From: Intestinibacter bartlettii
GTDB taxonomy: Bacteria; Bacillota; Clostridia; Peptostreptococcales; Peptostreptococcaceae
Length of the DNA stretch: 64,000 bases
Assembly: GCF_000154445.1 (NCBI RefSeq)
Contig: NZ_DS499566.1
Reading direction: 5' to 3' (one strand)
A model generated the notes under the pieces. It was not told the DNA's origin. It saw only the letters and a list, made by a program, of their open reading frames with translations, and did not search any database. The position numbers and the translations under genes are program-made. Each line of letters opens with the position of its first letter. Positions within the stretch are counted from its first letter, which is position 1. Positions 44,972 through 54,572 of this stretch are shown here, piece by piece.

Positions 44972-46648
44972 TTAATCACATTGAGCCAACTCAATTATTT
45001 CATGAGCATGTTCAATTGTCTTTTCAGTTATATTATTTCCAGCTATTAATCTAGCAATTTCATCTATTCTCTCATCAAACGTTAATTCTTTTATATTAGT
45101 ATATGTCCTATTATTAGATGTATTTTTTTCTATTCTGTAGTGAGTATGTCCATTAGCAGCTATTTGTGGTAAATGTGTTATACACATAACCTGTTTCTTT
45201 TTACCTATTTTTGATAACTTTTCTCCTACAATTTGAGCTGCTATACCACTTATACCTGTATCTATTTCATCAAATACTAATGTATCTATTTCATCTATAT
45301 CTGCTAAAATTGTTTTGAATGCTAGCATAAATCTAGACATTTCTCCACCAGATGCTACTTTATAAATAGGCTTTATATCTTCACCTAAGTTAAATGATGC
45401 CATAAATTCTACATCATCGCATCCATTTTGGTTAAATGGTATTTCTCTAAAACTAACTTCAAATACTACATTTTTCATATTTAAGCTATGAAGTTCTTCT
45501 ATTAGCACATCTTGTAAATCTACTGCTACTTTTTTTCTAGCTTTACTTACTTCTTTTGCCTTGTCATAAAGCACAGACTCCAATTTTTCTAGCTCAGCTT
45601 TTAGAGCTACAACTTTTTCATCTCTGTTTAAAATTTCATCTAGTCTGTTTTGTATTTTTTGTCTATATTCAAATATATCTTTTATAGAATTTCCATACTT
45701 TCTTCTTAAGTTATTTATTTGATCTATTCTCTGCTCGATTTCTTCCATTTCATAAGGATTAAAACTTATATTTTCTTTATAATCTCTAATCTCTCTAGAT
45801 ATATCTTGAAGTTCATACATTATTCTTTCTATATTTTCACTGTATTCGCTTATATTTTTATCATATGATGAAATATCAGATAATTCTTTTGATGCCATAC
45901 CAATCAAATCAACTGCATTTATATTTCCTTCATATAGTTTTTCATATGATAAACTCAAGTTATTATAAATTTTTTCGCTGTTTCTACATAATTCTCTTTG
46001 AGATTTTAAATCTTCATATTCTTCTGGATTTAAATTTGCTGCATCAATCTCGTTTATTTGAAATTTAATTAAATCAATTTCCCTTTGAATTTCCATATCA
46101 TCTTTGTTTTCAGTTAAATCATTTAATTCTTTTTTTATTTTATTAAATTCATTATATGATTCTTTGTAGTTAGCTTTTAATTTTTGTATATCCTTTTCTC
46201 CAAATAAATCTAAAAATCTAATATGCGTGTCCTTATTAAGTAAAACTTGATTTTGATGTTGGCTATGTAAATCAACTATTGTACACGCAACTTCTTTAAG
46301 TATAGAAACCTTTACAGTTCTTCCATTTATTCTAGCTACACTCTTGCCATCAGAGTAAATAACTCTTGTTATTATAATTTCGTCATCGTCATAATCGATG
46401 TCGTATTTGTCTAGGACTTCTTTAAGATTTGAACTTTTTGATGAAACAAGAATTTCACAAACCCCTTTGTCAGTACCCTTTCTTAAAAAAGATCTATCGT
46501 ATTTTTCTCCTAGACATAAACCTAATGCTTCGATTATTATAGACTTCCCTGCACCGGTTTCCCCTGTTAATATATTTAAACCACTGTTAATAGTTAGTCT
46601 AGATTCTTCAATCAAAGCGCAATTTTTCATATACATTTCAAGGATCAT
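44972..46648 (-). CDS. recN: DNA repair protein RecN
   Basis: SMC-like ATPase acting in double-strand break repair. 558 residues with Walker A GETGAGKS (about residue 30), coiled coils in the middle (150-370), a signature region ASGGEMSRFMLA and Walker B LVFDEIDTGISG followed by HLPQIA. The gene begins 33 nt after tlyA, so the two are probably co-transcribed. In many clostridia argR and/or nadK lie between them; here they do not. Confidence 0.97.
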   Translation of the reverse strand: MILEMYMKNCALIEESRLTINSGLNILTGETGAGKSIIIEALGLCLGEKYDRSFLRKGTDKGVCEILVSSKSSNLKEVLDKYDIDYDDDEIIITRVIYSDGKSVARINGRTVKVSILKEVACTIVDLHSQHQNQVLLNKDTHIRFLDLFGEKDIQKLKANYKESYNEFNKIKKELNDLTENKDDMEIQREIDLIKFQINEIDAANLNPEEYEDLKSQRELCRNSEKIYNNLSLSYEKLYEGNINAVDLIGMASKELSDISSYDKNISEYSENIERIMYELQDISREIRDYKENISFNPYEMEEIEQRIDQINNLRRKYGNSIKDIFEYRQKIQNRLDEILNRDEKVVALKAELEKLESVLYDKAKEVSKARKKVAVDLQDVLIEELHSLNMKNVVFEVSFREIPFNQNGCDDVEFMASFNLGEDIKPIYKVASGGEMSRFMLAFKTILADIDEIDTLVFDEIDTGISGIAAQIVGEKLSKIGKKKQVMCITHLPQIAANGHTHYRIEKNTSNNRTYTNIKELTFDERIDEIARLIAGNNITEKTIEHAHEIIELAQCD

Positions 46649-46680
46649 ATTAAACCCCCTCTTTCTCGACTAAATTTTGA

Positions 46681-47493
46681 TTAATGATTCAATTTATGTG
46701 AATCTTCCACAACCTTAATTATTTTTTGTTTATAGTCTTCTTCATTAAATGTATAACCCTCATTGCTATTTCTTAAGTGAATAAGGTATTCTATATTACC
46801 TTCTGGCCCTTTAATAGGTGAATAATCTAAATTTAATATTGAAAATCCAGTTTCAACAGCGAATTTTGAAACCATTTCTATAACTTCTATATGAGTTGAT
46901 TTTTCTCTAACTACACCTTTTTTACCAACTTTATCTTTGCCAGCTTCAAATTGTGGTTTTATAAGTGCTACAATTTCTCCACCTGGTATAATTAAATTAT
47001 GTGCAACTGGTAAAACTAATTTTAAAGATATAAATGATACATCTATAGATGCAAAATCAGCAAATTCTTTAGTATCTTCAATTGTTACATATCTTATGTT
47101 AGTTCTCTCCATACAAACAACTCTATCATCTTGTCTTAACTTCCAAGCTAATTGTCCATAACCTACATCTATTGAAAATACTTTTCTTGCTCCGTTTTGA
47201 AGCATACAATCTGTAAATCCGCCTGTAGATGCACCAATATCCATACATACCTTGTCTTGTAAAGTTATATCAAAGTTTTTCATAGCTTTTTCTAACTTTA
47301 ATCCACCTCTACTTACATAAGGTATTGGATTACCTTTTACTTCTATTTTAGCATCAGTTTTTACTTCTGTGCCAGCTTTATCGCATTTTTGGTTATCTAC
47401 AAATACCAATCCTGCCATTATAGATCTTTTTGCTTTCTCTCTGCTCTCAAAAAATCCTTGTTCAACTAATAAAACATCTATTCTTTTCTTCAT
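46681..47493 (-). CDS. tlyA: TlyA-family rRNA methyltransferase
   Basis: About 270 residues. N-terminal S4 RNA-binding domain (RIDVLLVEQGFFESREKAKR), then an FtsJ-type Rossmann domain with DIGASTGGFTDCML (SAM motif I) and a KDKE-like set of catalytic positions (VALIKPQFEAGK). TlyA methylates 16S and/or 23S rRNA 2'-O positions in other bacteria. The ATG at 47491-47493 is chosen because AAAGGT lies 7 nt before it; the ATG five codons earlier lacks one. Confidence 0.92.
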   Translation of the reverse strand: MKKRIDVLLVEQGFFESREKAKRSIMAGLVFVDNQKCDKAGTEVKTDAKIEVKGNPIPYVSRGGLKLEKAMKNFDITLQDKVCMDIGASTGGFTDCMLQNGARKVFSIDVGYGQLAWKLRQDDRVVCMERTNIRYVTIEDTKEFADFASIDVSFISLKLVLPVAHNLIIPGGEIVALIKPQFEAGKDKVGKKGVVREKSTHIEVIEMVSKFAVETGFSILNLDYSPIKGPEGNIEYLIHLRNSNEGYTFNEEDYKQKIIKVVEDSHKLNH

Positions 47494-47577
47494 AAATTTA
47501 CCTTTCATTTATTTTATATAAGTTTATTTTATCATATTTTTCTTTTTTCGTTTTATATCATAATATTATTACGAAAA

Positions 47578-47612
47578 AAAGAATATACTCTTTTAAATAA
47601 AGTATATTCTTT
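47578..47612 (-). terminator. Terminator after the ispA/DUF212 genes
   Basis: AAAGAATATACT/AGTATATTCTTT (47578-47589 and 47601-47612) with seven T on the minus strand. It separates the xseA-xseB-ispA-DUF212 run from tlyA. Confidence 0.7.
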
Positions 47613-47692
47613 CTAGCAATATTTTAAACATTAGAATTATATCATATTATTGTTTTTTTTTCAATTTAAGAGATTTCTCAAATTTCATATTG

Positions 47693-48121
47693 TTAAGACA
47701 TTATTATTCCAATAAATATTCCCAATAATGCACCTAATAATACTTCTTTTGGAGTATGTCCAACTAATTCTTTTAATTTTTCATGTTGGTCAAATTTGCC
47801 ATGGAAAAAATCATCTACGATTTGGTTTAAAAGCTCTGCTTGTTTACCAACGGCTCTTCTAACACCGGAAGCGTCATACATTACTATTATGGCAAATACA
47901 GCCGTCATTGCAAATTCTGTAGATGCAAATCCCCTATCAAATCCAACAAGCATTGATAAGCATGTTACAAATGAACTATGCGAACTTGGCATTCCTCCTG
48001 AAATTATAATTCTTTTAAAGTCAAATTTCTTCTCTTTTCCTGTAAATATTTTTAGAAACTGTGCTAAAAAACAAGAAAATATACTTATAAGTAAAATTCT
48101 ATTTTGAAAAATGTCCGTCAT
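47693..48121 (-). CDS. Divergent PAP2 family protein (DUF212)
   Basis: 142 residues, three to four membrane segments. Matches DUF212: SGGMPSSHSSFVTCL (PAP2-type Ser-His) and YDASGVRRAVGKQAELLNQI, with a C-terminal GHTPKEVLLGALLGI. The presumed activity is on a lipid phosphate, perhaps undecaprenyl or prenyl diphosphate in view of the neighbouring ispA. That is inference. In relatives dxs often follows; here a terminator and tlyA follow. Confidence 0.85.
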   Translation of the reverse strand: MTDIFQNRILLISIFSCFLAQFLKIFTGKEKKFDFKRIIISGGMPSSHSSFVTCLSMLVGFDRGFASTEFAMTAVFAIIVMYDASGVRRAVGKQAELLNQIVDDFFHGKFDQHEKLKELVGHTPKEVLLGALLGIFIGIIMS

Positions 48122-48145
48122 ATTTCCTCCTAAATTTTCTCATAT

Positions 48146-49033
48146 CTAATGGTCCCTAGAAATTATATAATCAGCTAAATCTTCTAAAAAGCGTGATTCT
48201 CCCGATATTTTTCTTATACTATCCTTAGCCTCTTTTATTAAGTCTGTAGCCACTTTTTTAGATTCATCAAGCCCTATTAAAGAAGGATATGTTGATTTAT
48301 GATTTTCTATATCACTTCCGACTGGTTTTCCCAATGCTTTTTCATCTCCAACTATATCTAAAATATCATCAACTATTTGAAAAGCCAAACCTATATTTTT
48401 GGCATATTTAGTTATATTTTGCAAATCATCTTCGCATGCATTACCCATAATGGCACCTGCCCTCATACATCCGATAATCATAGCTGCTGTTTTATTCATA
48501 TGTATAAAATCAAGTTTTTCTTTTTCTATTGATTTATTTTCACTTTCTATATCGACAACTTGTCCACCTATCATTCCATATATACCTGCACCTCTTGCAA
48601 TTTCATATATGGCTTTTAATCTTATATCAGCATTTTCTTTACCTAATGATTCTTTAAGCATTATTTCAAATGCATAATTTAAAAGAGCATCGCCTGCTAA
48701 AGTAGCCATACCATCTCCAAATACCTTGTGATTTGTTGGTTTTCCTCTCCTAAAATCATCATTATCCATAGCTGGAAGGTCATCATGAATTAAAGAATAA
48801 GTATGTATCATCTCTATTGCAACACAAAATGGTATTACCTCTTTTACATCTCCACCTATAATTTTAGCAGATTCTAATGTAAGTATTGGTCTAAGTCTTT
48901 TTCCACCTGAACTTAAACTGTAGTTCATAGCCTCAAATATAGTTTTTTGGTATCCTTCTTCTTTTGGCATATATTGTTTTAATAAATCTTCTATATATGC
49001 AGATTTTGTTTTTAAATCTTCTTTAAACGCCAT
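48146..49033 (-). CDS. ispA: Farnesyl/geranyl diphosphate synthase
   Basis: Prenyl chain elongation. 295 residues with the first Asp-rich motif DDLPAMDNDDFRRGKPTNH, the KLR region GGKRLRP, and the second motif QIVDDILD. Normal short-chain trans-prenyltransferase length. It starts 2 nt after xseB, so it is part of a tight run xseA-xseB-ispA-DUF212. Confidence 0.94.
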   Translation of the reverse strand: MAFKEDLKTKSAYIEDLLKQYMPKEEGYQKTIFEAMNYSLSSGGKRLRPILTLESAKIIGGDVKEVIPFCVAIEMIHTYSLIHDDLPAMDNDDFRRGKPTNHKVFGDGMATLAGDALLNYAFEIMLKESLGKENADIRLKAIYEIARGAGIYGMIGGQVVDIESENKSIEKEKLDFIHMNKTAAMIIGCMRAGAIMGNACEDDLQNITKYAKNIGLAFQIVDDILDIVGDEKALGKPVGSDIENHKSTYPSLIGLDESKKVATDLIKEAKDSIRKISGESRFLEDLADYIISRDH

Positions 49034-49035
49034 TT

Positions 49036-49251
49036 TTATTCCTCCTCTAAGTCGAAATTTTCTAGCTCTTGTGTTTCATTAAATTTGCTTATTTTAAATT
49101 TCGCTTCATCAAGTAGTTTATTACATGTAGCATATAGTTTAATTCCCTCTTCATAGAGCTTTAAAGATTCATCTAGTGATGCATTGTTTGTTTCTAGTTT
49201 GTTTAAAATTTCTTCTAATTTTGAATATGCTTGTTCATATGTAAGTTCCAT
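49036..49251 (-). CDS. xseB: Exodeoxyribonuclease VII small subunit
   Basis: 71 residues, full family length. Pattern YEQAYSKLEEILNKLE, then SLDESLKLYEEGIKLYATCN. Forms the multi-copy small subunit of exonuclease VII with XseA, whose gene ends 2 nt upstream. ATG preceded by AAAAAAGAGGTATAAAT. Confidence 0.94.
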   Translation of the reverse strand: MELTYEQAYSKLEEILNKLETNNASLDESLKLYEEGIKLYATCNKLLDEAKFKISKFNETQELENFDLEEE

Positions 49252-49253
49252 AT

Positions 49254-50459
49254 TTATACCTCTTTTTTATTAATTTTATTTACAGTACAATCTAAACTTC
49301 CGTCAGATAAAATAACTTCAATCTCGTCGTTTTCTGATATTTTTAAAACACTATTTACAACTACATCGTCTTTATTAATTATACTATATCCTCTGTCTAA
49401 TGTTTTTAATGGACTTAAATTGTGAAGTAACGAACCTAAATTTCTTAAATTCATACTTTCTTTTTCAATTTTATTTTCTATATTTAAATTTATTTTCTCT
49501 GTAATCTTATCTAATTCTATGATTTTATCATTTATAATATAGTCGTTTAAAATCGTATTAATTCTTTTAAATGTATATTTTAATTTTTGTTCATCATATT
49601 CTACAATATTACTAAGACTTTTATTCATTCTAGTTTGTATATTGTCTAATTTGAAGTGTAAATCTTCTAAAGAAGGTGTTGCTATTTCAGCAGCTGCTGA
49701 AGGCGTTGGGGCCCTCATATCCGCTACAAAATCACATATTGTAAAGTCTATTTCGTGACCTACAGCTGATATAATAGGTATTTTTGATTCAAATACACAT
49801 CTAGCGACTTCTTCTTCATTAAATGACCATAAATCTTCTATTGATCCACCACCTCTGCCGACAATTATGGTGTCTACAGGGTGAACTTCATTAAAAAATC
49901 TAATACCTTCGCATATCTCTTCTTTTGAGCCTTGACCTTGAACTTTTACAGGATATAATTTTATATGAACTTTTGGATATCTCCTTTTTGTTACATTAAT
50001 TATATCTCTGATTACTGCGCCAGTAGGAGATGTTACTACTCCTATAGACTTTGGTATTTTAGGTATTGGCTTTTTATATTGATAATCAAATAAACCTTCT
50101 TTTTGTAGTTTTTCTTTTAATTTATTAAACTCAATATATAAATTTCCTATTCCAGCTACTTCTATATGTTTTATGTATAGTTGATATGAGCCTTCTCTTT
50201 CATAAACTGAAATATATCCATTTGCTATTATTTTTGTTCCATTTTCTAAATTTAAGCTTTTGTCATAGTCATTTCTAAAAATGACGCAATTTATTTTTGA
50301 ATTTTGGTCTTTCAATGACAAATATACATTTCCACTACTATGTACTTTAAAGTTTGAGATTTCCCCTTTAATTTTTAAACTACATAATATAGGATCATTT
50401 ATCAAAATTCTTTTTATATATGAATTTGCCTCACTTACGTCTAAAGCTCTTATTTTCAT
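49254..50459 (-). CDS. xseA: Exodeoxyribonuclease VII large subunit
   Basis: Single-strand exonuclease, about 401 residues from the ATG at 50457-50459 (MKIRALDVSEANSYIKRIL), which follows AGGAGAATAAAT; further upstream in-frame codons overlap the TsaD-like gene. N-terminal OB fold (LKIKGEISNFKVHSSGNVYL), catalytic domain with GVVTSPTGAVIRDI and IIVGRGGGSIEDLWSFNEE, then a long coiled-coil region and a C-terminal beta segment (LDRGYSII). Confidence 0.95.
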   Translation of the reverse strand: MKIRALDVSEANSYIKRILINDPILCSLKIKGEISNFKVHSSGNVYLSLKDQNSKINCVIFRNDYDKSLNLENGTKIIANGYISVYEREGSYQLYIKHIEVAGIGNLYIEFNKLKEKLQKEGLFDYQYKKPIPKIPKSIGVVTSPTGAVIRDIINVTKRRYPKVHIKLYPVKVQGQGSKEEICEGIRFFNEVHPVDTIIVGRGGGSIEDLWSFNEEEVARCVFESKIPIISAVGHEIDFTICDFVADMRAPTPSAAAEIATPSLEDLHFKLDNIQTRMNKSLSNIVEYDEQKLKYTFKRINTILNDYIINDKIIELDKITEKINLNIENKIEKESMNLRNLGSLLHNLSPLKTLDRGYSIINKDDVVVNSVLKISENDEIEVILSDGSLDCTVNKINKKEV

Positions 50460-50461
50460 AT

Positions 50462-51442
50462 TTATTCTCCTAAATTTAAATTTTGAATTCCAATTAAAGC
50501 ACAACCTACCGCATTATCTGTCGCTAAATCAGCATGTGTAAAATGCGTTTTTATTCTATATTTTTTCAATTTTTGAGTTAAATTCTTAGATATATATTTA
50601 CTTGCAGATACTCCTCCTGCAAATACAACTTCATAAACTCCATGCTTTTCACATAAATAAGATAGTGATTTAAACATATTTCTTATGATAGCATCCATAA
50701 GTAGTTTAGACAAGAAAGACTTGTCTATCTCTTTTTGATTAGACATTATTTTATCTAATTGATTTTCTATTCCAGATAAATTCATATATCCTTCTTTTAC
50801 ACTTGTCTTTAAACCGTTTTCTATTGTTTTTTCATACTCAAGTGCATTTTTATCTATGTATTTACCACATGGGAAATTATAAGAAAGTTTTACACCTAGT
50901 CTATCTATTAATTGACCAAAACTCACATCTTTAGTCCCGCCTATAATTTCGAATTCGTATTTTCCGCATTTTCCTTTATTTACTAATACTATTTCTGTAG
51001 TTCCGCCTGACATATGAACTGCTATAAATCTATTTTTATCTAGTAGATTTTTTCCTAATAAACTAGATTCAATATGATTTTCTTGATGTGATGTTTTAAA
51101 AAAAGGACAATTATGTGTTGAGCTAAGTAACTTTCCAATATTTAAACCCACCGTAAAAACAGGCATATATGACCCTTTAATAGGTCTTGGTTTTTCCGAT
51201 GCACATACACCTACTATATTATAATCTCTAAGCTTTTCTGCTATATTTTCGCTTATTTGTCCGATATTAGATACATGCTTGAAAACTGCTTCACTTTGTC
51301 TAAGCCCTTTTGAATTTGTATCTACATTAAGCATTATTTTCTCATTAAAAATAATTTCTTTATTTAAAGAGATAGCTGCTATAGAAGTTGTATAGCAGCT
51401 AGTATCTATTCCTATTACAATATTATCTCTTGTTGATTTCAT
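50462..51442 (-). CDS. TsaD-like (Kae1/Gcp family) paralogue
   Basis: 326 residues of the ASKHA fold related to TsaD. IGIDTSCYTTSIAA at the start, an HxxxH metal motif (TSHQENH), HMSGGTTEIVLV, and a late FAGGVSASKYI. It is more divergent than the housekeeping TsaD, which should be elsewhere; clostridia keep this second copy next to nusB. Substrate unknown. Its ATG overlaps the end of nusB by 20 nt and its stop is 2 nt before xseA. Confidence 0.84.
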   Translation of the reverse strand: MKSTRDNIVIGIDTSCYTTSIAAISLNKEIIFNEKIMLNVDTNSKGLRQSEAVFKHVSNIGQISENIAEKLRDYNIVGVCASEKPRPIKGSYMPVFTVGLNIGKLLSSTHNCPFFKTSHQENHIESSLLGKNLLDKNRFIAVHMSGGTTEIVLVNKGKCGKYEFEIIGGTKDVSFGQLIDRLGVKLSYNFPCGKYIDKNALEYEKTIENGLKTSVKEGYMNLSGIENQLDKIMSNQKEIDKSFLSKLLMDAIIRNMFKSLSYLCEKHGVYEVVFAGGVSASKYISKNLTQKLKKYRIKTHFTHADLATDNAVGCALIGIQNLNLGE

Positions 51443-51932
51443 CTACAACACTTCCTAAAATTCCGTTTATAAATTTAGGTGTCTTTTCTTCACAGTATAT
51501 TTTTGCTAAATCTATAGCTTGGTTTATAGAAACTTTCTCTGGTATATTTAAATCACTTAACATTTCAGCTATTGCTATTTGTAATATTGCTAAGTCTATT
51601 TTTGAAAACCTGTTTATAGACCAGTTTTTAGTATTATTTTCTATTAATTCATTTATATCATCAATTCTTAATCTAAGAATATCACATACTTTAGTTAAAT
51701 AAGCTTTATCTACACATTTATTTACTGTAACATCATCTAAGTTTACATCTCTATCAGAGTAAGTTAGAACTAATTCTTTATATCTGCTTATTATGTATTC
51801 TTGATTATTTTCTAGAAATCCTTCCAGTTCATTTTCTAAATCAGTTATATCTCCATTTGATATATAAGTTTGATACATTAATTTCATTAAGTATTCTCTA
51901 CTTGTTTCACGTTTTGCTCTTATATTTTTCAT
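51423..51932 (-). CDS. nusB: Transcription antitermination factor NusB
   Basis: 169 residues, all-helical. Begins RAKRETSREYLMKLMYQ; the C-terminal half is characteristic (INRFSKIDLAILQIAIAEML, SINQAIDLAKIYCEEKTPKF, INGIL). Binds boxA RNA with S10 in rRNA antitermination. It is downstream of the Asp23 gene's terminator and the first gene of nusB-tsaD-like-xseA-xseB-ispA-DUF212. Confidence 0.95.
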   Translation of the reverse strand: MKNIRAKRETSREYLMKLMYQTYISNGDITDLENELEGFLENNQEYIISRYKELVLTYSDRDVNLDDVTVNKCVDKAYLTKVCDILRLRIDDINELIENNTKNWSINRFSKIDLAILQIAIAEMLSDLNIPEKVSINQAIDLAKIYCEEKTPKFINGILGSVVDEINKR

Positions 51933-51979
51933 AATTTAATCCTCCTTCAGACTTATTATACACTATATTACAATAAAAA

Positions 51980-52002
51980 AACCCTCTGATTTTCAGAGGG
52001 TT
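51980..52002 (-). terminator. Terminator of the Asp23 gene
   Basis: AACCCTCTGA/TCAGAGGGTT (51980-51989 and 51993-52002), 3-nt loop, T run on the minus strand; 13 nt after the stop. Confidence 0.8.
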
Positions 52003-52015
52003 CTATTTTTATTGC

Positions 52016-52501
52016 TTACTCTGCTATTGTTATTTCGTCGTCTTGACCATTTTCTTCATTTTCTTCAGCTTTTGCTGCTTTTTTAGCTTCTTTTGCTAAT
52101 CTAGCTTCTTCTTTTTTTGCAGCCTTAGCTAGTTTTGCTTCTTCTTTTTTTTGTGCTTTCGCTTCTTCTTTTTCTGCTTTTTCTTTGTAGAAAGTAATTC
52201 CTTGTACATGTACGTTTACAATTGATACTTCTAAACCAGTCATTGTTTCTACAGTATTTTTAACATTTTCTTGAATTTTGAAAGCTGTATCTGGTATAGA
52301 CTCTCCAAATTCGATATTAACGTATATATCTAATATGATTTGTTCTTCATCTATTTGAATTTTTACACCGTTATTTTTAAGTAGTTTATCAGTTATTGTA
52401 GTTATTGTCTCTACATTTTCAACTTCTAAAGCTGCTAATCCAGCTATAGTTACTATAACTTCATTTGATATTTTAACTTGTCCTAGGTTATTATTTTCCA
52501 T
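52016..52501 (-). CDS. Asp23/Gls24 family envelope-stress protein
   Basis: 161 residues. Asp23 domain in the first 110 (GQVKISNEVIVTIAGLAALE, VNIEFGESIPDTAFKIQENV, VNVHVQGITF), then a low-complexity Lys/Ala/Glu tail built on KEEAK-like units (about 115-150). Asp23 proteins form membrane-tethered filaments or act in envelope stress. The basic-acidic tail may be a helix that mediates contacts. The place between spoIIIAH and nusB is conserved. Confidence 0.9.
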   Translation of the reverse strand: MENNNLGQVKISNEVIVTIAGLAALEVENVETITTITDKLLKNNGVKIQIDEEQIILDIYVNIEFGESIPDTAFKIQENVKNTVETMTGLEVSIVNVHVQGITFYKEKAEKEEAKAQKKEEAKLAKAAKKEEARLAKEAKKAAKAEENEENGQDDEITIAE

Positions 52502-52539
52502 GACATACTACCCCCTATTCTTAGGCTATTATTTCTTAT

Positions 52540-52568
52540 ATAATATCAAATACTTTTATAATTTGCAA
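52540..52568 (-). promoter_or_regulatory. SigA-type promoter of the Asp23 gene
   Basis: TTGCAA (52563-52568), 17-nt spacer, TATTAT (52540-52545), about 38 nt before the ATG. Confidence 0.5.
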
Positions 52569-52628
52569 GAAATAAGACTTAATTTTATTATAAACACATA
52601 TTTGTTAATTTATTCTAAAACTTATAAA

Positions 52629-53315
52629 TTATCTATTATTTGTAAGTTTTATGTTTTCTCGATTTATACCTGATTGATTTGAAACTATATCGAATATTTT
52701 AGTTGCATCATTTTGAGTTATTTCTTCCATATTTACTACCACATTAACTTTATCTGAATCTATAAATACAATTGCTTGATCATAACCTTTTGCTAAAAGT
52801 AGGTTTTCTATTTTCAATTCAGTATCGCTATTTTTAACCATTTCTACTTTGATATTTGATGCTTCTACTTTTGCAGCATCTGCTGTAGATGGATTATTTA
52901 TTATTTCATTTAATTGTTCTGTAAGAGAATTTCTTTGTTTTTCTCTTGTCATTTTCATATCTACTATATATGTATCACTTTCCATATTTTCTTTAGAATT
53001 TAGAGTTTTTGCTATTTCTTTACTTGTTTCTTTTGCTAAATTTTCTACACTGCTATTTTCATTAGTTGTCTCTGTAGTTTTAGTAGAATCTTTTTCACTA
53101 TCATCAACTGTAACTTTACCTTTTATACTATCTACTAATGTTGTATCTTTATCAGAAGAATTTTTATCTATTTGAGCTTGTTCATAAGCTTTAAACTCAT
53201 CTGAAACACTTAAAGTAGAATCTTTACTTAATTGATAATTAACTACACCGACAGCAATTAACATAAGACTTAATGATAGTACAATAAATCCTCTATTTTT
53301 ATAATTGAATTTCAT
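52629..53315 (-). CDS. spoIIIAH: Stage III sporulation protein AH
   Basis: Mother-cell membrane protein that pairs with forespore SpoIIQ across the intermembrane space. 228 residues: one N-terminal membrane helix (8-25), a Ser/Thr/Asp-rich stalk (40-95), and a C-terminal YscJ/FliF-like ring-building domain (from about 110, ending SGINRENIKLTNN). Last gene of the spoIIIA operon. Confidence 0.92.
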   Translation of the reverse strand: MKFNYKNRGFIVLSLSLMLIAVGVVNYQLSKDSTLSVSDEFKAYEQAQIDKNSSDKDTTLVDSIKGKVTVDDSEKDSTKTTETTNENSSVENLAKETSKEIAKTLNSKENMESDTYIVDMKMTREKQRNSLTEQLNEIINNPSTADAAKVEASNIKVEMVKNSDTELKIENLLLAKGYDQAIVFIDSDKVNVVVNMEEITQNDATKIFDIVSNQSGINRENIKLTNNR

Positions 53316-53338
53316 CTAACCCCTCCTATTTAGTAAAC

Positions 53339-53908
53339 TTATTTTTTAGCATAAACTTCAACTTGATGTCCTGATATTTGAAGAGCTGTTTGAACAGCTT
53401 CGTACAATGTTTGTTTAATTTGTGGATCACTTGCTCCACTTGCTACTACTAAAACACCTTTTATCTTAGCTTCTTTAGTTTTTATTACTATAGGATTAGA
53501 AGAATCAGATGTAACTAGTGTTTTATTTTCACTTGCTGTTTCAACAGTTCTCTCTCCACCTGATGAATCTGTTTCTGATGTAGTTTCTTTTGTAGAACTT
53601 GAATTATATGCTGGTTCTATCTCCTGACTATTGTCATAAGTAATCATAACAGATACATCACCAGAGCCGTTGATTTCTTTTAATATTGATGTTAGTTGAT
53701 TTTCTAAATCATCCTTTTCACTACTTTTTTGTTCTTCGCTTTCTTCTTGTTTTGTCACTTGATTATCATCTTGAATATCTTTGCTTACTTGTTGTTTATC
53801 TTGTACAAAATTCAGAAAAACAAGACTTACTACACATAATGCACCTACAATTAATAGACCTATTAATTTTTTCTTTTCCTTTTCATTAAAATTTAATTTT
53901 TTAAACAT
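53339..53908 (-). CDS. spoIIIAG: Stage III sporulation protein AG
   Basis: 189 residues. Membrane helix near the N terminus (KKLIGLLIVGALCVVSLVFL), a Gln/Asp/Glu/Ser linker, then a secretin-associated ring domain (LTSILKEINGSGDVSVMITY ... GVLVVASGASDPQIKQTL). SpoIIIAG forms a large ring in the SpoIIIA-SpoIIQ channel. Positioned between AF and AH. Confidence 0.92.
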   Translation of the reverse strand: MFKKLNFNEKEKKKLIGLLIVGALCVVSLVFLNFVQDKQQVSKDIQDDNQVTKQEESEEQKSSEKDDLENQLTSILKEINGSGDVSVMITYDNSQEIEPAYNSSSTKETTSETDSSGGERTVETASENKTLVTSDSSNPIVIKTKEAKIKGVLVVASGASDPQIKQTLYEAVQTALQISGHQVEVYAKK

Positions 53909-53922
53909 AAAACTCGCTCCTA

Positions 53923-54528
53923 TTAATCAATTTCAATTTTATCAATCGATACTTCCAATATTTTTATCAAATCGTTTTTTAAATTGTTTTCATTTTGTGT
54001 TTTATTAGTTGTCGAATTTCTAAATACCTCACTACTCTTGTTTTGATTTGTATTATTATTTTTATCTGTATTGTTTTCTTTTGATTCAGAATTATTTTTT
54101 TGATTTGATAAATTCAAATTATTTTGATTATCTTTTTCTTTTATTTTAAGACTTTCTATGTCTGTCCCATCAAAGTCTATATCTTCAAGTTCATATCCAT
54201 ACTCATCTAATTTCAGTTGTAAAACAGTTTTTAAATTATTTTGATATTCTTTATTTAAATCAAAGTTATTATTTCCATCAGCAAGATCTTTATTTGTTTC
54301 AACATACTTTTCATTATAGTTATTCATTGATTTTAAAAGCTTATCTTCTAATGAATCACCTGATGATAAAAAACTTACAATTGGAGAAATTACAATAAAT
54401 ATAAATATAAAATTACAAACTAAGTTAATATAAGGTTTTAATTTACTTTCTGGAAGTACCATATCTACTATATTTACAATAAAAGCACCTATTAAGATAC
54501 AGATTATCCAATTTTTAATATGTATCAC
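53923..54528 (-). CDS. spoIIIAF: Stage III sporulation protein AF
   Basis: 201 residues. Two membrane helices (about 7-25 and 35-55), then a cytosolic or intermembrane domain with a long Asn/Ser/Lys-rich low-complexity insert (about 125-175) before a conserved end (LIKILEVSIDKIEID). The insert is longer than in B. subtilis AF and may contain a disordered linker. Confidence 0.9.
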   Translation of the reverse strand: MIHIKNWIICILIGAFIVNIVDMVLPESKLKPYINLVCNFIFIFIVISPIVSFLSSGDSLEDKLLKSMNNYNEKYVETNKDLADGNNNFDLNKEYQNNLKTVLQLKLDEYGYELEDIDFDGTDIESLKIKEKDNQNNLNLSNQKNNSESKENNTDKNNNTNQNKSSEVFRNSTTNKTQNENNLKNDLIKILEVSIDKIEID

Positions 54529-54572
54529 CCCCTAAACTTTATATTTTTAATTAAGCTTTTTATAATCACTAT

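Noticed and set aside
52060..52185. Protein repeat in the Asp23 gene
   Set aside because: The Lys/Ala/Glu tail is compositional, not an exact repeat, and is common in this family.
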